Origin: Streptococcus hyovaginalis DSM 12219
Lineage (GTDB): Bacteria; Bacillota; Bacilli; Lactobacillales; Streptococcaceae
Direction of reading: 5' to 3'
Assembly (NCBI RefSeq): GCF_000420785.1
Contig: NZ_ATVP01000001.1
Span: 149,922-213,921 of the forward strand
DNA: 64,000 nt
Shown: in pieces, positions 51,952 to 60,930 of the stretch
Numbering within the stretch: the stretch's first letter is position 1
Layout of the letters: each line of letters begins with the position of its first letter
The notes under the pieces: model-generated
Databases searched by the model: none
Seen by the model: the letters and a program-made list of their open reading frames with translations, nothing else
Told to the model about the DNA's origin: nothing
Program-made: the position numbers and the translations under genes

Positions 51952-52575
51952 AATAGCTGATGAACAAAATAAAGGAGATTAATTGCTGATTCAATCTCCT
52001 ATAGACGACGTTAAAAAACTTATCTAGAAGACCAACGTAATGCGGTGGATGTCGAATCAAATCTCCTGGTTGTCTATTTTAGAAATTATTCTGAACAGTA
52101 TTTCAAAACAGCGATGGCATCACATCAATAAGATACTAACTAAACTTCAAATTACTCCCAAGTACCTCTCAACTTCATTGAGGTGCTTTTTTCGGTGTTT
52201 ATTGCGGTTCTTGCAGGCACCTCTCGCTGTCAGTTATTGTATCAACACACTTTCCTTATCTGTCTTCTTGTTTGCGACTCTAGATTCTTTAAAAAATAGG
52301 GCTTATCGTTTTAACGGAATCATGCTTATGCTAGTCATGGCATTTTTATATCTATATGTCAATGGATGGACCTGGTCAGGCATAACTTGGTGTGATATCA
52401 TATCCGTTAATTTTCCTATACTTGCTGAAGTCTTTAATGACTTTGTGTTAGGAAATAACCCATAGGACTGAATTTTCCATCATTTCATGTTATAATACTT
52501 ATTACGGATGAAAACGCTGTTACCTTTTTGCTGATGTAGAGAGGATATGGCTAAGAATGAAGAAGGAGTTTGTAC
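51952..52575. other. Region after the capsule genes, with a gene remnant and the operon terminator
   Basis: An AGGAGATT/AATCTCCT hairpin lies at about 51973-52000. The plus frame 52015-52131 reads KTYLEDQRNAVDVESNLLVV and a further 18 residues to TAA, and looks like the C-terminal end of an enzyme whose front is missing. Beyond it a hydrophobic open frame (52040-52465) spans the terminator at 52161-52192 and has no ribosome site, so I do not count it as a gene. TGT TATAAT near 52489-52497 probably serves pepV. Confidence 0.45.
52161..52192 (+). terminator. Capsule operon terminator
   Basis: AGTACCTC pairs with GAGGTGCT (one G-T), with an inner CTCAA/TTGAG alternative, followed by TTTTTT. It lies 210 bp after wzx. 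Confidence 0.7.
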
Positions 52576-53988
52576 ATGTCTACAATTGATTTTAAAGCTG
52601 AAGTTGATAAGCGCCGTGAAGCCATGATGGCGGATTTGTTTACGATTTTGAGTATTAATTCAGAGCGTGATGATAGTCTAGCGGACAAGGAGCATCCATT
52701 TGGTCCTGGGCCTGTTAAGGCTTTGAAGGCCTTTCTTGAGATTGCAGAGCGTGATGGTTATCAGACACGTAATATTGATAACTATGCGGGTGAGCTAGAG
52801 TTTGGTGATGGTGATGAGGTTCTTGGGATTTTCGCCCATTTAGATGTGGTTCCAGCGGGTTCTGGTTGGGATACAGATCCTTACACACCTGTTATCAAAG
52901 ATGGTCGTCTTTATGCGCGTGGAGCTTCAGATGATAAAGGGCCTACCATGGCATGTTACTATGGTCTCAATATCATTAAAGAATTGGGTCTTCCAGTTTC
53001 GAAAAAAGTTCGTTTTGTCTTAGGAACAGATGAAGAGTCTGGTTGGGCAGACATGGATTATTACTTCGAACATGCTGGTGTGGCTAAACCTGATTTTGGT
53101 TTCTCACCAGACGCTGAGTTTCCAATTATTAATGGGGAAAAAGGGAATATCACAGAGTATCTTCATTTCCCAGGTGCCAATGACGGTGCAGTAGTGCTTC
53201 ATAAATTTGAAGGTGGTCTCCGTGAAAATATGGTTCCTGAGTCAGCGACAGCCTTGATCTCAGGTGATCTTGATTTTGATCAGTTGTCAGAAGCTCTCCG
53301 TACCTTTAATGCGAATAATAATGTGACTGGCGAAGTGTCTCAAGATAGCGAGGGCAATATTGCTATCACGATTAATGGGAAGTCTGCGCATGGGTCAATG
53401 CCATACAAAGGGGTCAATGGGGCAACTTTCTTGGCTAATTTCTTGAAACCATTAGCTTTTAATGGTGCAGCACGTACCTATATTGATGTGATTGCAGATG
53501 TGCTTCATGAAGACTTTGAAGCAGAGAAACTTGGTCTTGCCTACACGGATGATAAGATGGGTGCGCTTAGCATGAATGCAGGAGTCTTCTCATTCTTGAA
53601 AGAAGCTGAGGACAATACGATTGCTCTTAACTTCCGTTTCCCACAAGGGACAGATGAAAAGGTCTTGAAAGCCGGTCTTGAAAAAGTGGCTGGTGTTGAA
53701 AAGGTGACCTTGTCTGACCACTTGCAATCGCCTCATTATGTACCAGCTGATGATCCGTTGGTGACAACGCTCTTGTCTGTTTATGAAAAACACACAGGTC
53801 TTAAAGGTCATGAGCAAGTCATTGGTGGTGGGACTTTCGGTCGTTTGCTTGAGCGTGGTGTTGCCTTTGGTGCGCTCTTCCCAGATTCTATCGATACTAT
53901 GCACCAAGCGAATGAATTTTCAGATGTTGAAGAGCTCTTCACAGCAGCTGCCATCTACGCAGAAGCTATCTACGAGTTAATCAAATAG
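52576..53988 (+). CDS. pepV: M20 family dipeptidase PepV
   Basis: PepV is a cytoplasmic zinc dipeptidase used in peptide nutrition. The 470-residue protein shows the metal motifs IFAHLDVVPAG near residues 85-95, RGASDDKGPTMACYYG near 116-131 and GTDEESGWADMDYY near 152-165, and a late GGGTFGRLLERGVAFG containing the last ligand region. The lid domain between is complete. ATG 52576 is seven bases after AAGGAG; an in-frame TTG at 52570 overlaps that spacing. It is monocistronic. Confidence 0.93.
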   Translation: MSTIDFKAEVDKRREAMMADLFTILSINSERDDSLADKEHPFGPGPVKALKAFLEIAERDGYQTRNIDNYAGELEFGDGDEVLGIFAHLDVVPAGSGWDTDPYTPVIKDGRLYARGASDDKGPTMACYYGLNIIKELGLPVSKKVRFVLGTDEESGWADMDYYFEHAGVAKPDFGFSPDAEFPIINGEKGNITEYLHFPGANDGAVVLHKFEGGLRENMVPESATALISGDLDFDQLSEALRTFNANNNVTGEVSQDSEGNIAITINGKSAHGSMPYKGVNGATFLANFLKPLAFNGAARTYIDVIADVLHEDFEAEKLGLAYTDDKMGALSMNAGVFSFLKEAEDNTIALNFRFPQGTDEKVLKAGLEKVAGVEKVTLSDHLQSPHYVPADDPLVTTLLSVYEKHTGLKGHEQVIGGGTFGRLLERGVAFGALFPDSIDTMHQANEFSDVEELFTAAAIYAEAIYELIK

Positions 53989-54015
53989 ACTTTTTAGTCA
54001 TTTTTCAGAATTTCT

Positions 54016-54044
54016 TTGACAGTCATGTCATATTCCGCTATAAT
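54016..54044 (+). promoter_or_regulatory. Consensus promoter for pyrFE
   Basis: Perfect TTGACA (54016-54021), a 17-bp spacer and a perfect TATAAT (54039-54044). Start near 54051. Confidence 0.9.
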
Positions 54045-54059
54045 ATTCTCAAATACAAT

Positions 54060-54201
54060 AACCTTTAACCAAGTCCAGAGAGGCATGGAAGGTTGAAATC
54101 TGCGGATTTCGAACGGATGAAGACGTGTCTTTGGGGATACGACAGAGAGGACTGATCTCCTCATTTTCGTCAAGCCTTACCAACTCTGGTGAGGCTTTTT
54201 G
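54060..54201 (+). promoter_or_regulatory. PyrR-dependent transcription attenuator
   Basis: AGTCCAGAGAGGCATGG at 54072-54088 matches the PyrR binding loop consensus and is closed by AACCTT (54060-54065)/AAGGTT (54089-54094). It is followed by an intrinsic terminator, AAGCCTTACC (54172-54181)/GGTGAGGCTT (54188-54197) plus TTTTT, just before pyrF. With high UMP, PyrR would stabilise the first loop, prevent the antiterminator and stop transcription. Confidence 0.88.
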
Positions 54202-54219
54202 TCTTGAAAAGGAGAGATC

Positions 54220-54912
54220 ATGTTTGAACCCCGCCCTATTATTGCCCTTGATTTTCCCGATATGGCAAGTGTTAAACGTTTTTTATCCCACTTTCCTAGC
54301 GATGAGAAACTTTACCTCAAAGTCGGCATGGAGCTCTTCTATGCTTGTGGTCCAGAGATTGTGACTTACCTAAAGGAACAAGGTCATAGTGTTTTTCTAG
54401 ATTTGAAGTTACACGATATTCCCAATACGGTTGAGTCTGCTATGAGAGTCTTGGCCAAGCTTAAGGTCGATATGACCAATGTCCATGCAGCTGGTGGTGT
54501 GGAGATGATGAAAGCAGCTCGTCGCGGTTTTGGTCATGAAGGTATCTTGATAGCTGTTACCCAGCTCACCTCTACCTCAGAGGAAGCCATGCAGGCCGAT
54601 CAAAATATCCAAACCAGTCTGGTGGACTCGGTGCAGCACTATGCGCAGAAAACAGCAGAAGCTGATCTCGATGGTGTCGTTTGTTCTGCCCAAGAGGTCG
54701 CTGTGATTAAAGAGGCGACCACAGCCGGCTTTTTATGTCTGACGCCGGGCATTCGTCCTAAAGGTGCAGCAGTCGGCGATCAAAAACGGGTCATGTCACC
54801 TCAAGAGGCTCGCGCTATAGGCAGTAACTTTATCGTTGTCGGTCGCCCAATCACCCAAGCTGAGGATCCTTTAGGAGCTTATCACGCTATCAAGACAGAT
54901 TGGAATGCCTAA
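54220..54912 (+). CDS. pyrF: Orotidine 5'-phosphate decarboxylase
   Basis: PyrF makes UMP from OMP, the last de novo pyrimidine step. The 230-residue TIM barrel shows LALDFPD-type [12 protein letters not shown] near residues 7-18, the catalytic array [12 protein letters not shown] near 60-71, and [20 protein letters not shown] near 184-203. Length is normal. AAGGAGAG precedes the ATG. It is controlled by the PyrR attenuator upstream and followed by pyrE. Confidence 0.97.
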   Translation: MFEPRPIIALDFPDMASVKRFLSHFPSDEKLYLKVGMELFYACGPEIVTYLKEQGHSVFLDLKLHDIPNTVESAMRVLAKLKVDMTNVHAAGGVEMMKAARRGFGHEGILIAVTQLTSTSEEAMQADQNIQTSLVDSVQHYAQKTAEADLDGVVCSAQEVAVIKEATTAGFLCLTPGIRPKGAAVGDQKRVMSPQEARAIGSNFIVVGRPITQAEDPLGAYHAIKTDWNA

Positions 54913-54991
54913 TTATTGTCGTTAATCATCATTACTAAGAGTCAGGGGAGTATCCTGTCTCTTGCAAACCAATAGAAGAAGGAGTTTTATC

Positions 54992-55621
54992 ATGACACTT
55001 GCAACACAAATTGCTGCAGATTTGCTAGACATCAAAGCTGTTTACCTCAAGCCTGAAGATCCTTTCACCTGGGCATCAGGTATTAAGTCACCGATTTATA
55101 CGGATAATCGTATTACCCTATCTTACCCTGAGACACGTGACTTAATTGAAAATGGTTTTGTTGAAACGATTAAAGAGCAGTTTCCGGAGGTTGAGGTCAT
55201 TGCAGGAACAGCAACTGCAGGAATTCCACATGGTGCCATTATTGCCGACAAGATGGGGTTGCCTTTTTCATACATTCGCTCAAAGCCAAAAGATCATGGG
55301 GCTGGTAATCAGATTGAAGGTCGTGTGGTCAAGGGTCAAAAGATGGTCATTATCGAAGATTTGATCTCAACTGGTGGTTCTGTTTTAGACGCAGTTAAGG
55401 CTGCTAAGGAGGCTGGTTTAGAGGTTTTGGGGGTCGTTGCGATTTTCACTTACGAACTGCCAAAAGCTACAGCCAATTTTGACCAAGCTGGGGTGAAACT
55501 AGTCACGCTATCAAACTACAGTGAGCTGATCAAGGTCGCCAAAGTTAAAGGCTATATCACAGCTGATGAATTAATGCTTTTGAAGAAATTCAAGGAAAAT
55601 CAAGAAAACTGGCAAGACTAA
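54992..55621 (+). CDS. pyrE: Orotate phosphoribosyltransferase
   Basis: PyrE joins orotate to PRPP, giving OMP for PyrF. The 209-residue protein has [20 protein letters not shown] near residues 26-45, [14 protein letters not shown] near 72-85, the flexible loop [15 protein letters not shown] near 95-109, and the PRPP motif [12 protein letters not shown] near 117-128. ATG 54992 is preceded by AAGGAG; codons upstream from 54962 are in the intergenic space. It is the second gene of the pyrFE operon. Confidence 0.97.
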   Translation: MTLATQIAADLLDIKAVYLKPEDPFTWASGIKSPIYTDNRITLSYPETRDLIENGFVETIKEQFPEVEVIAGTATAGIPHGAIIADKMGLPFSYIRSKPKDHGAGNQIEGRVVKGQKMVIIEDLISTGGSVLDAVKAAKEAGLEVLGVVAIFTYELPKATANFDQAGVKLVTLSNYSELIKVAKVKGYITADELMLLKKFKENQENWQD

Positions 55622-55626
55622 GAAGC

Positions 55627-55652
55627 GAGAGTTGACCAATCAACTCTCTTTT
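55627..55652 (+). terminator. Terminator of pyrFE
   Basis: GAGAGTTGA (55627-55635) and TCAACTCTC (55640-55648) with a 4-nt loop, then TTTT. Confidence 0.85.
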
Positions 55653-55710
55653 GTTACACTGAAACATAGCTAGCTATACAAAAATGATTTAGAGATGAAG
55701 GAGACATGAC

Positions 55711-56136
55711 ATGATTAAGAAAGAAAATAAAAAATTAGTGATTGATCTAGGACTTGGCTTAGTATTGTCTATCGTGATGCCCTTATCAGGGGCGCTATTG
55801 TCGGGCCATTTTACTTGGGAAAGCTTTTTGCAAGGGTTTGTTGTGGCCTTTGTGGCAGGTTATACTGTGATCGAGTTGACGCCTGTATTACGGTGGTCAG
55901 ATGAGTGGACAAAAGGGATAGGCAATCGCGCCTTTCGCTATATTGCCAAGAACATGATTATAGCCGTTTTGACTGGTCTTTTGATTGGTGGTATTTCTGT
56001 CTTTGTAGAGCGTGGTTTTGCAGCTTTTCCGGGATTCTTCTTTAGACTTCCTATCATGACTGTGGTTGTCTTTGTGACCTTTTCGATTTGGCCACCGATT
56101 TTGTTTGCCTTGGTTGATCGATTTAGCGAAGAATGA
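55711..56136 (+). CDS. Small integral membrane protein, function unknown
   Basis: A 141-residue protein with four hydrophobic helices arranged as two similar pairs (LGLVLSIVMPLSGALLSG then FLQGFVVAFVAGYTVIEL; later NMIIAVLTGLLIGGISVFVE then LPIMTVVVFVTFSIWPPILF). The pairwise layout resembles DUF2798-type proteins, but the match is only by topology. GAAGGAG precedes the ATG. It stands alone, with no neighbours that hint at a role. Confidence 0.7.
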   Translation: MIKKENKKLVIDLGLGLVLSIVMPLSGALLSGHFTWESFLQGFVVAFVAGYTVIELTPVLRWSDEWTKGIGNRAFRYIAKNMIIAVLTGLLIGGISVFVERGFAAFPGFFFRLPIMTVVVFVTFSIWPPILFALVDRFSEE

Positions 56137-56391
56137 CAATCATTATAAAATGGCTCAGGGTCTTATCAGCGTGTTTGGAGTGTGTCTTTAGTTGAGCTTG
56201 ACTATTGGTGGCATCTTGAGTAGGTGCTTCTCGCTCGATGAAGGGTACGCTACACCACAAGGCTGCTGTTTTTTATCAATGGCTTATCAAAGAGGAGAAT
56301 CAGGTATTTGGCCTGATTTTTTATCTGATGACTTACCCGTCCCCTTTTTCATTTTTTGTTATAATAAAGTAATATTTGGAGGTGACTAACC

Positions 56392-57132
56392 ATGCCGTAT
56401 AAAGCATTATTGGAGTCTAAGGTAACGCCATTTTTAGAGACGGAGCGCTTTAAGCATTTTAAGAATCCCATTTTATCTGAAAAATATTATGAAAACTATA
56501 TTTCCTACAAAGAACAGCCAGTTCTGGACATGTTAACCTCTGACTTAGCTTACTTAGCACACGAACAGACTGCCTATCCTAGCGACTATGCTATGATTTT
56601 TTTGGCTGAAAATGTTTCTTTAGATCAAGAGATCAGGGAGTATCTAGAGCATGAAGGGTTTGCATTGGAAAAGCATGTGATTTTTATCGCAGCTATTGAC
56701 GATCTCAACTTGAGTGATAAAGACATTGCCCCCGTTACCATTAGCCCACTGACAGCTCAGACATTTTCGACTTATCTCGACTATGATTATCAGCATAATC
56801 TCCTTTACGGGCAAGCTTATGCGGATCAGATGAGAGCATTTAACGTTCAAAAGGGGTTAGCTTTATCAGAAAGTATCTACCTTGCCATGGAAGATGATCA
56901 GATTATTGGTGTTTTGACAGCATGGGATTTCGGAGACTATGTGGAAATGGATGATTTTCAGGTAGAAGAAGCTTTTCGTGGTCGAGGCATTGGTAGTGCC
57001 CTTCAAAAAGAAGCTAGTAAGGGACATCGTTATGCTATCTTGATCGCTGAAGAGATCAATCGCGACATGTACCAGCATCAAGCCTATCAAGAAGTGGCTT
57101 ATTATTGGACAGCACTTAGAACTGGAAAGTAA
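56392..57132 (+). CDS. GNAT family N-acetyltransferase (two-domain)
   Basis: A 246-residue protein. The C-terminal third has the acetyl-CoA motif VEEAFRGRGIGSALQKEA near residues 187-204; the N-terminal half (about 1-110) is a degenerate domain of the same superfamily, giving the double-GNAT layout seen in Gram-positive proteins. The substrate cannot be read. A TATAAT near 56360 and GGAGG precede the ATG. It is followed by the amidase after 14 bp. Confidence 0.82.
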   Translation: MPYKALLESKVTPFLETERFKHFKNPILSEKYYENYISYKEQPVLDMLTSDLAYLAHEQTAYPSDYAMIFLAENVSLDQEIREYLEHEGFALEKHVIFIAAIDDLNLSDKDIAPVTISPLTAQTFSTYLDYDYQHNLLYGQAYADQMRAFNVQKGLALSESIYLAMEDDQIIGVLTAWDFGDYVEMDDFQVEEAFRGRGIGSALQKEASKGHRYAILIAEEINRDMYQHQAYQEVAYYWTALRTGK

Positions 57133-57146
57133 GAAAAGGAGACAGT

Positions 57147-58589
57147 ATGTTTCGAGATGCAACTGACATGGCTGAAGCGGTCAACAATCGTAAAGTATCT
57201 GCAAAAGAGTTAGTTCTAGATACCATTGATAAGGTGGAAGGTCTCAATCCTGGACTCAATGCCATTACCAGTACACGCTTTGAAAAAGCGCTAATGGAGG
57301 CTGAAACGCGTGATTTTTCGGATAAACCTTTTTCTGGTGTTCCTATCTTTTTGAAGGATTTAGGTCAGGAACAAGCGGGAGAGCCGTCAACGTCGGGATC
57401 AATTCTCTTTAAAGATTATTATGCGAGGAAGTCGGATTATTATGTTGAACGTTTGGAGGCACTTGGTTTTATTGTCCTAGGTAGGACAAATACTCCGGAA
57501 TTTGGTTTTAAAAATATCTCTGATAGCCGTCTTCACGGTCCGGTTAATCTGCCTGATGATCCGACACGTAATGCAGGAGGATCTTCGGGAGGCGCAGCGG
57601 CAGTGGTTGCTTCAGGTATTAGCCCCATAGCAGCTGCTAGCGACGGTGGCGGATCCATTCGTATCCCTGCTTCTTTTAATGGACTCATTGGCCTAAAACC
57701 GACTAGAGGGCGTATTCCCGTTGGACCTGGGTCTTATCGTGGTTGGCAGGGAGCTTCTGTTAATTTTGCCCTGACCAAGACTGTACGTGATACCAGACGA
57801 CTACTAGAGCACTTTCAAGTGTGTCAAATGGAGAGTCCCTTTGTGCTACCAAAGTTGAGCCATCAAGATCTCTTTACTCCCGTTCAAAAACCGTTAAAAA
57901 TAGCTATTCAAGAGGAGTCTCCCATAGGTGGAGCTGTGTCTGAGGAAGCTAAACTGGCTTTAAAAAATGCTGCTAAGTTTTTAGCAGATTTAGGCCATGA
58001 TGTCAAACCCTTAACTAAGCAGCCATTGGATGGGATCGAGGCTATGCGGTCTTACTATGTGATGAACGCAGTTGAGACAGCTGCCATGTTTGATCACATT
58101 GCTGCTAACCTGAAACGCCCCTTGGTGGTTGAAGATATGGAAGTCATGTCTTGGGCCTTGTATCGTAGTGGGCAAAAGATTCCTGCTAAAAGGTATTCAC
58201 ACATCCTGTCACGATGGGATCAGTACAGTAGGATCATGCATGCCTTTCATCGCAGCTATGATATCTTGTTATCGCCAACGGTGGCAGATGTCGCCCCTAA
58301 ACATGGTCAATTTGCATTGTCAGAGAAACGTCGTGATCAATTGCTTCATATAGATGATTGCAGTCAAGAAGAACAACTAGAGTTGATCTGGCAGATGTTT
58401 TCAAAGAGTTTGGATTGGACGCCTTTTACACAGCAAGCTAATCTGACCGGTCAACCGTCGATTAGTTTACCAACTCATCGTACAGTAGCAGGATTAGCCA
58501 TTGGCATACAGGCAACGGCAGCCAAAGGAAGAGAGGATTTGTTGATGCATTTGGCAGATGTGTTTGAAACGAGTAGCAGTCATTCATAA
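57147..58589 (+). CDS. Amidase signature family enzyme
   Basis: A 480-residue amidase with the Ser-Ser-Lys catalytic set: Lys in GVPIFLKDLG near residues 64-73, the first Ser in NAGGSSGGAAAVVASG near 141-156, and the nucleophile Ser in ASDGGGSIRIPAS near 161-173, followed by GLKPTRGRIP. It is not GatA of the tRNA amidotransferase in context, since no gatB or gatC is nearby. The substrate is probably an aliphatic or aryl amide, but unknown. AAAAGGAG precedes the ATG. Confidence 0.9.
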   Translation: MFRDATDMAEAVNNRKVSAKELVLDTIDKVEGLNPGLNAITSTRFEKALMEAETRDFSDKPFSGVPIFLKDLGQEQAGEPSTSGSILFKDYYARKSDYYVERLEALGFIVLGRTNTPEFGFKNISDSRLHGPVNLPDDPTRNAGGSSGGAAAVVASGISPIAAASDGGGSIRIPASFNGLIGLKPTRGRIPVGPGSYRGWQGASVNFALTKTVRDTRRLLEHFQVCQMESPFVLPKLSHQDLFTPVQKPLKIAIQEESPIGGAVSEEAKLALKNAAKFLADLGHDVKPLTKQPLDGIEAMRSYYVMNAVETAAMFDHIAANLKRPLVVEDMEVMSWALYRSGQKIPAKRYSHILSRWDQYSRIMHAFHRSYDILLSPTVADVAPKHGQFALSEKRRDQLLHIDDCSQEEQLELIWQMFSKSLDWTPFTQQANLTGQPSISLPTHRTVAGLAIGIQATAAKGREDLLMHLADVFETSSSHS

Positions 58590-58690
58590 GCGAAATTTTT
58601 TAAGCAATAGTATTGAAAGCTTTGAAAAAAAAGAGTAAACTGATTCAGTAAGCATTTACATTTTTAAAAATACATGAGAAGGGCATGGTA

Positions 58691-59563
58691 ATGATTAAAA
58701 AAGTTTCGACGCTATTAACTCTAGGTCTAGCAGCAAGCATCTTGGTAGCTTGTTCCAACAAGGAAGAGACCAAGTCTCAGTCAAATTGGGAAAAGGTTGA
58801 AGAAGCAGGTGTTTTAAAAGTGGCAACACCGGGGACGCTGTACCCAACTTCTTATTACAACGATGATAAGGAATTAACCGGTTATGAAATCGATATGTTA
58901 AATGAGATCGGAGAGCGCCTGGATATTGACATCGATTATCAAGAAATTGGTGTCGCAGAAGCTTTCACCTCCGTCGATAGTGGTAAGGTCGACATTGCTG
59001 TTAACAACTTTGATACCACACCAGAACGTTTGGAAAAATACAACTTTTCAATCCCTTACAAATATTCAGTAGGTGGCATGATTGTTCGTGAAGATGGCTC
59101 ATCTGACATTACGGCTAAGGATCTTTCTGACTGGAAAGGGAAAAAAGCAGGCGGTGGTGCTGGTACCCAGTACATGAAAATCGCTGAAAAACAAGGAGCA
59201 GAGCCTGTTATCTATGATAATGTGACCAACGATGTTTATCTTCGTGACGTGTCTACAGGGCGGACAGACTTTATTCCTAATGACTACTATACACAGAAAG
59301 TTGCGGTTAAGTTTGTTACAGAACAATACCCTGATATCAAAGTTAAGCTTGGAGATGTGCAGTACAACCCAACAGAGCAAGGGATTGTGATGAGCAAGAC
59401 TGATAATTCTCTTAAGAAAAAATTGGACAGTGTTATCGAAGAGATGAAAGAAGATGGTACACTGAAAGCTATTTCTGAGAAGTATTATGGTGGCGAAGAT
59501 TTGACAGAACCTAAGAAAGGCACTGAAAATCTGCCAACAATTGACGTTTCAAAACAAAACTGA
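58691..59563 (+). CDS. Amino-acid ABC transporter substrate-binding lipoprotein
   Basis: A 290-residue family 3 solute-binding protein anchored by lipid. The signal peptide has the lipobox LVAC with Cys near residue 21. The mature part shows LKVATPGTLYPTSYYNDDKE, LTGYEIDMLNEIGERLDIDI, AVNNFDTTPERLEKYNFS and KKAGGGAGTQYMKIAEKQGA in the family order. Polar amino acids or cystine are the likely ligands. ATG 58691 is seven bases after GAGAAGGG; ATG 58685 is too close. The permease follows after a terminator-like hairpin. Confidence 0.9.
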   Translation: MIKKVSTLLTLGLAASILVACSNKEETKSQSNWEKVEEAGVLKVATPGTLYPTSYYNDDKELTGYEIDMLNEIGERLDIDIDYQEIGVAEAFTSVDSGKVDIAVNNFDTTPERLEKYNFSIPYKYSVGGMIVREDGSSDITAKDLSDWKGKKAGGGAGTQYMKIAEKQGAEPVIYDNVTNDVYLRDVSTGRTDFIPNDYYTQKVAVKFVTEQYPDIKVKLGDVQYNPTEQGIVMSKTDNSLKKKLDSVIEEMKEDGTLKAISEKYYGGEDLTEPKKGTENLPTIDVSKQN

Positions 59564-59591
59564 TGGTTTGATAGTGATAAAGATGTCGTAG

Positions 59592-59625
59592 AAGAAGGAC
59601 TGGGCTAGAGTTCAGTCTTCTTTTT
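59592..59625 (+). terminator. Partial terminator between binding protein and permease
   Basis: AGAAGGACTG pairs with CAGTCTTCT (one bulge), followed by TTTTT. It would lower permease expression relative to the binding protein. Confidence 0.65.
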
Positions 59626-59660
59626 ATGGCAGTGTTTAGGCATTTTTATGAGGAGGTATC

Positions 59661-60329
59661 ATGTCTATTAATTGGCAAGCACTGCTTAATCCTGAATTGG
59701 CAATAGAAGCGATTCCAGTCATTTTAGAAGGACTGCCTTACACGATTGCCTTATCTCTTATTGGTTTTTTACTTGGCACTTTTTTAGGCTTTTTTGTGGC
59801 TATTTTTAGGATGTCACCTATTCTGCCTTTGAGATGGTTGGCTATGATTCATGTTTCCCTTATGCGTGGCATTCCGCTAATGGTTCTCTTATTTTTTATC
59901 TATTTTGGACTGCCTTTTATGGGGATCGAGTTGGATGCGATAGCTGCGACGATTGTTTCCTTTACAGTGATGTCCAGTGCCTATATTTCGGAGATTATTC
60001 GTTCGTCATTAGCAGCGGTTGATGTGGGACAGTGGGAAGCCGCACGTTCCTTGGGATTAAGAACGCCAACGATTTACCGCAAGGTGATTATTCCTCAAGC
60101 CATACGAATCGCGCTACCACCACTCAGTAATGTGCTCTTAGACATGGTGAAAAGCACCGCACTAACAGCTATGATTACTGTTCCAGAAATGTTCAATAAA
60201 GCTAAAATCATCGGTGGGGCTAAGTCGGATTATATGACTGTCTATATTGTTGTTGCCCTCATGTACTGGATGATCTGTACCTTGTATGCTATTGCTCAAG
60301 ATAAGATGGAAAAACGGTTGTCTTTTTAG
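59661..60329 (+). CDS. Amino-acid ABC transporter permease
   Basis: A 222-residue HisM-type permease with about five membrane helices. The coupling loop EAARSLGLRTPTIYRKVIIP near residues 127-146 and the earlier RGIPLMVLLFFIYFGLP match the family. GAGGAGG precedes the ATG. It pairs with the lipoprotein upstream, but no ATPase gene lies in this cluster, so the ATPase must be shared or elsewhere. Confidence 0.92.
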   Translation: MSINWQALLNPELAIEAIPVILEGLPYTIALSLIGFLLGTFLGFFVAIFRMSPILPLRWLAMIHVSLMRGIPLMVLLFFIYFGLPFMGIELDAIAATIVSFTVMSSAYISEIIRSSLAAVDVGQWEAARSLGLRTPTIYRKVIIPQAIRIALPPLSNVLLDMVKSTALTAMITVPEMFNKAKIIGGAKSDYMTVYIVVALMYWMICTLYAIAQDKMEKRLSF

Positions 60330-60338
60330 ACAAAACAG

Positions 60339-60367
60339 AGGTTCGGACAATCTTCCGAACCTTTTTT
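60339..60367 (+). terminator. Terminator of the amino-acid transporter genes
   Basis: AGGTTCGG (60339-60346) and CCGAACCT (60355-60362), 8-nt loop, then TTTTT. Confidence 0.85.
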
Positions 60368-60414
60368 GCCTCCCTTTATGCTAAAATAGAATCAAGAAAG
60401 TTGAGGTGGTTTTG

Positions 60415-60921
60415 ATGAAAATTCAACTGCAATTTGAAAACAATACCCTGCCTGATATATACAGTAAGTACACATCTGAGCCTGTGAAGGGGTTCTCGGC
60501 TATTTCTTTTCCTTTTACAGTTGATGACTTTCCTAAAGAAACAGTTAGTCTAGCTTGGACATTTACAGATCCAGATGCGATTCCCGTTTGTGGTTTTGAG
60601 TACATTCATTGGGTCGTGGCGGATCTTGCTGTCAATACTGATAAAGTAGATATTTCAGAGGATTTTGCGCGTTTGGACCAACAGCATGTCAAGGGCTCCA
60701 ATAGTTTGACTAGTAAATTCTTATCAGGCGATTTTGGCGATCTGTCTCGCTCTTACATTGGGCCTTGCCCTCCTGACAAAGACCACCTGTATAACTTGAA
60801 AGTATTTGCTTTGGATAAGTCTTTAAACCTCTCGGAAGGATTTTACTTAAATGACTTACACCACGCGATGAAAGGGCATATTTTGGCACAGACCAGTCTG
60901 GAACTTGTGGGACGTGCTTAG
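60415..60921 (+). CDS. PEBP family protein (YbhB/YbcL, Raf kinase inhibitor-like)
   Basis: A 168-residue protein of the phosphatidylethanolamine-binding-like family. KGFSAISFPFTVDDFP, LAWTFTDPDAIP with the conserved DPDAP-like site near residues 46-57, FEYIHWVVADL with the WV pair, and YIGPCPPDKDHLYNLKVFAL near 118-137 follow the family order. Bacterial function is not well established. ATG 60415 follows GAGGTGG; GTG 60406 is within that site. ung follows after nine bases. Confidence 0.88.
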   Translation: MKIQLQFENNTLPDIYSKYTSEPVKGFSAISFPFTVDDFPKETVSLAWTFTDPDAIPVCGFEYIHWVVADLAVNTDKVDISEDFARLDQQHVKGSNSLTSKFLSGDFGDLSRSYIGPCPPDKDHLYNLKVFALDKSLNLSEGFYLNDLHHAMKGHILAQTSLELVGRA

Positions 60922-60930
60922 AGGTTTATT

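Noticed and set aside
52040..52465. A 141-codon hydrophobic open frame after the capsule genes
   Set aside because: It spans the capsule terminator at 52161-52192, overlaps a different protein-like remnant at its start, and has no ribosome site.
56192..56389. 65-codon frame between the small membrane protein and the GNAT gene
   Set aside because: No ribosome site, Cys/Phe-rich random composition, and it covers the GNAT promoter region.
57147..58589. GatA subunit of the Glu-tRNA amidotransferase
   Set aside because: No gatB or gatC neighbours, and the surroundings are unrelated; kept as a general amidase.
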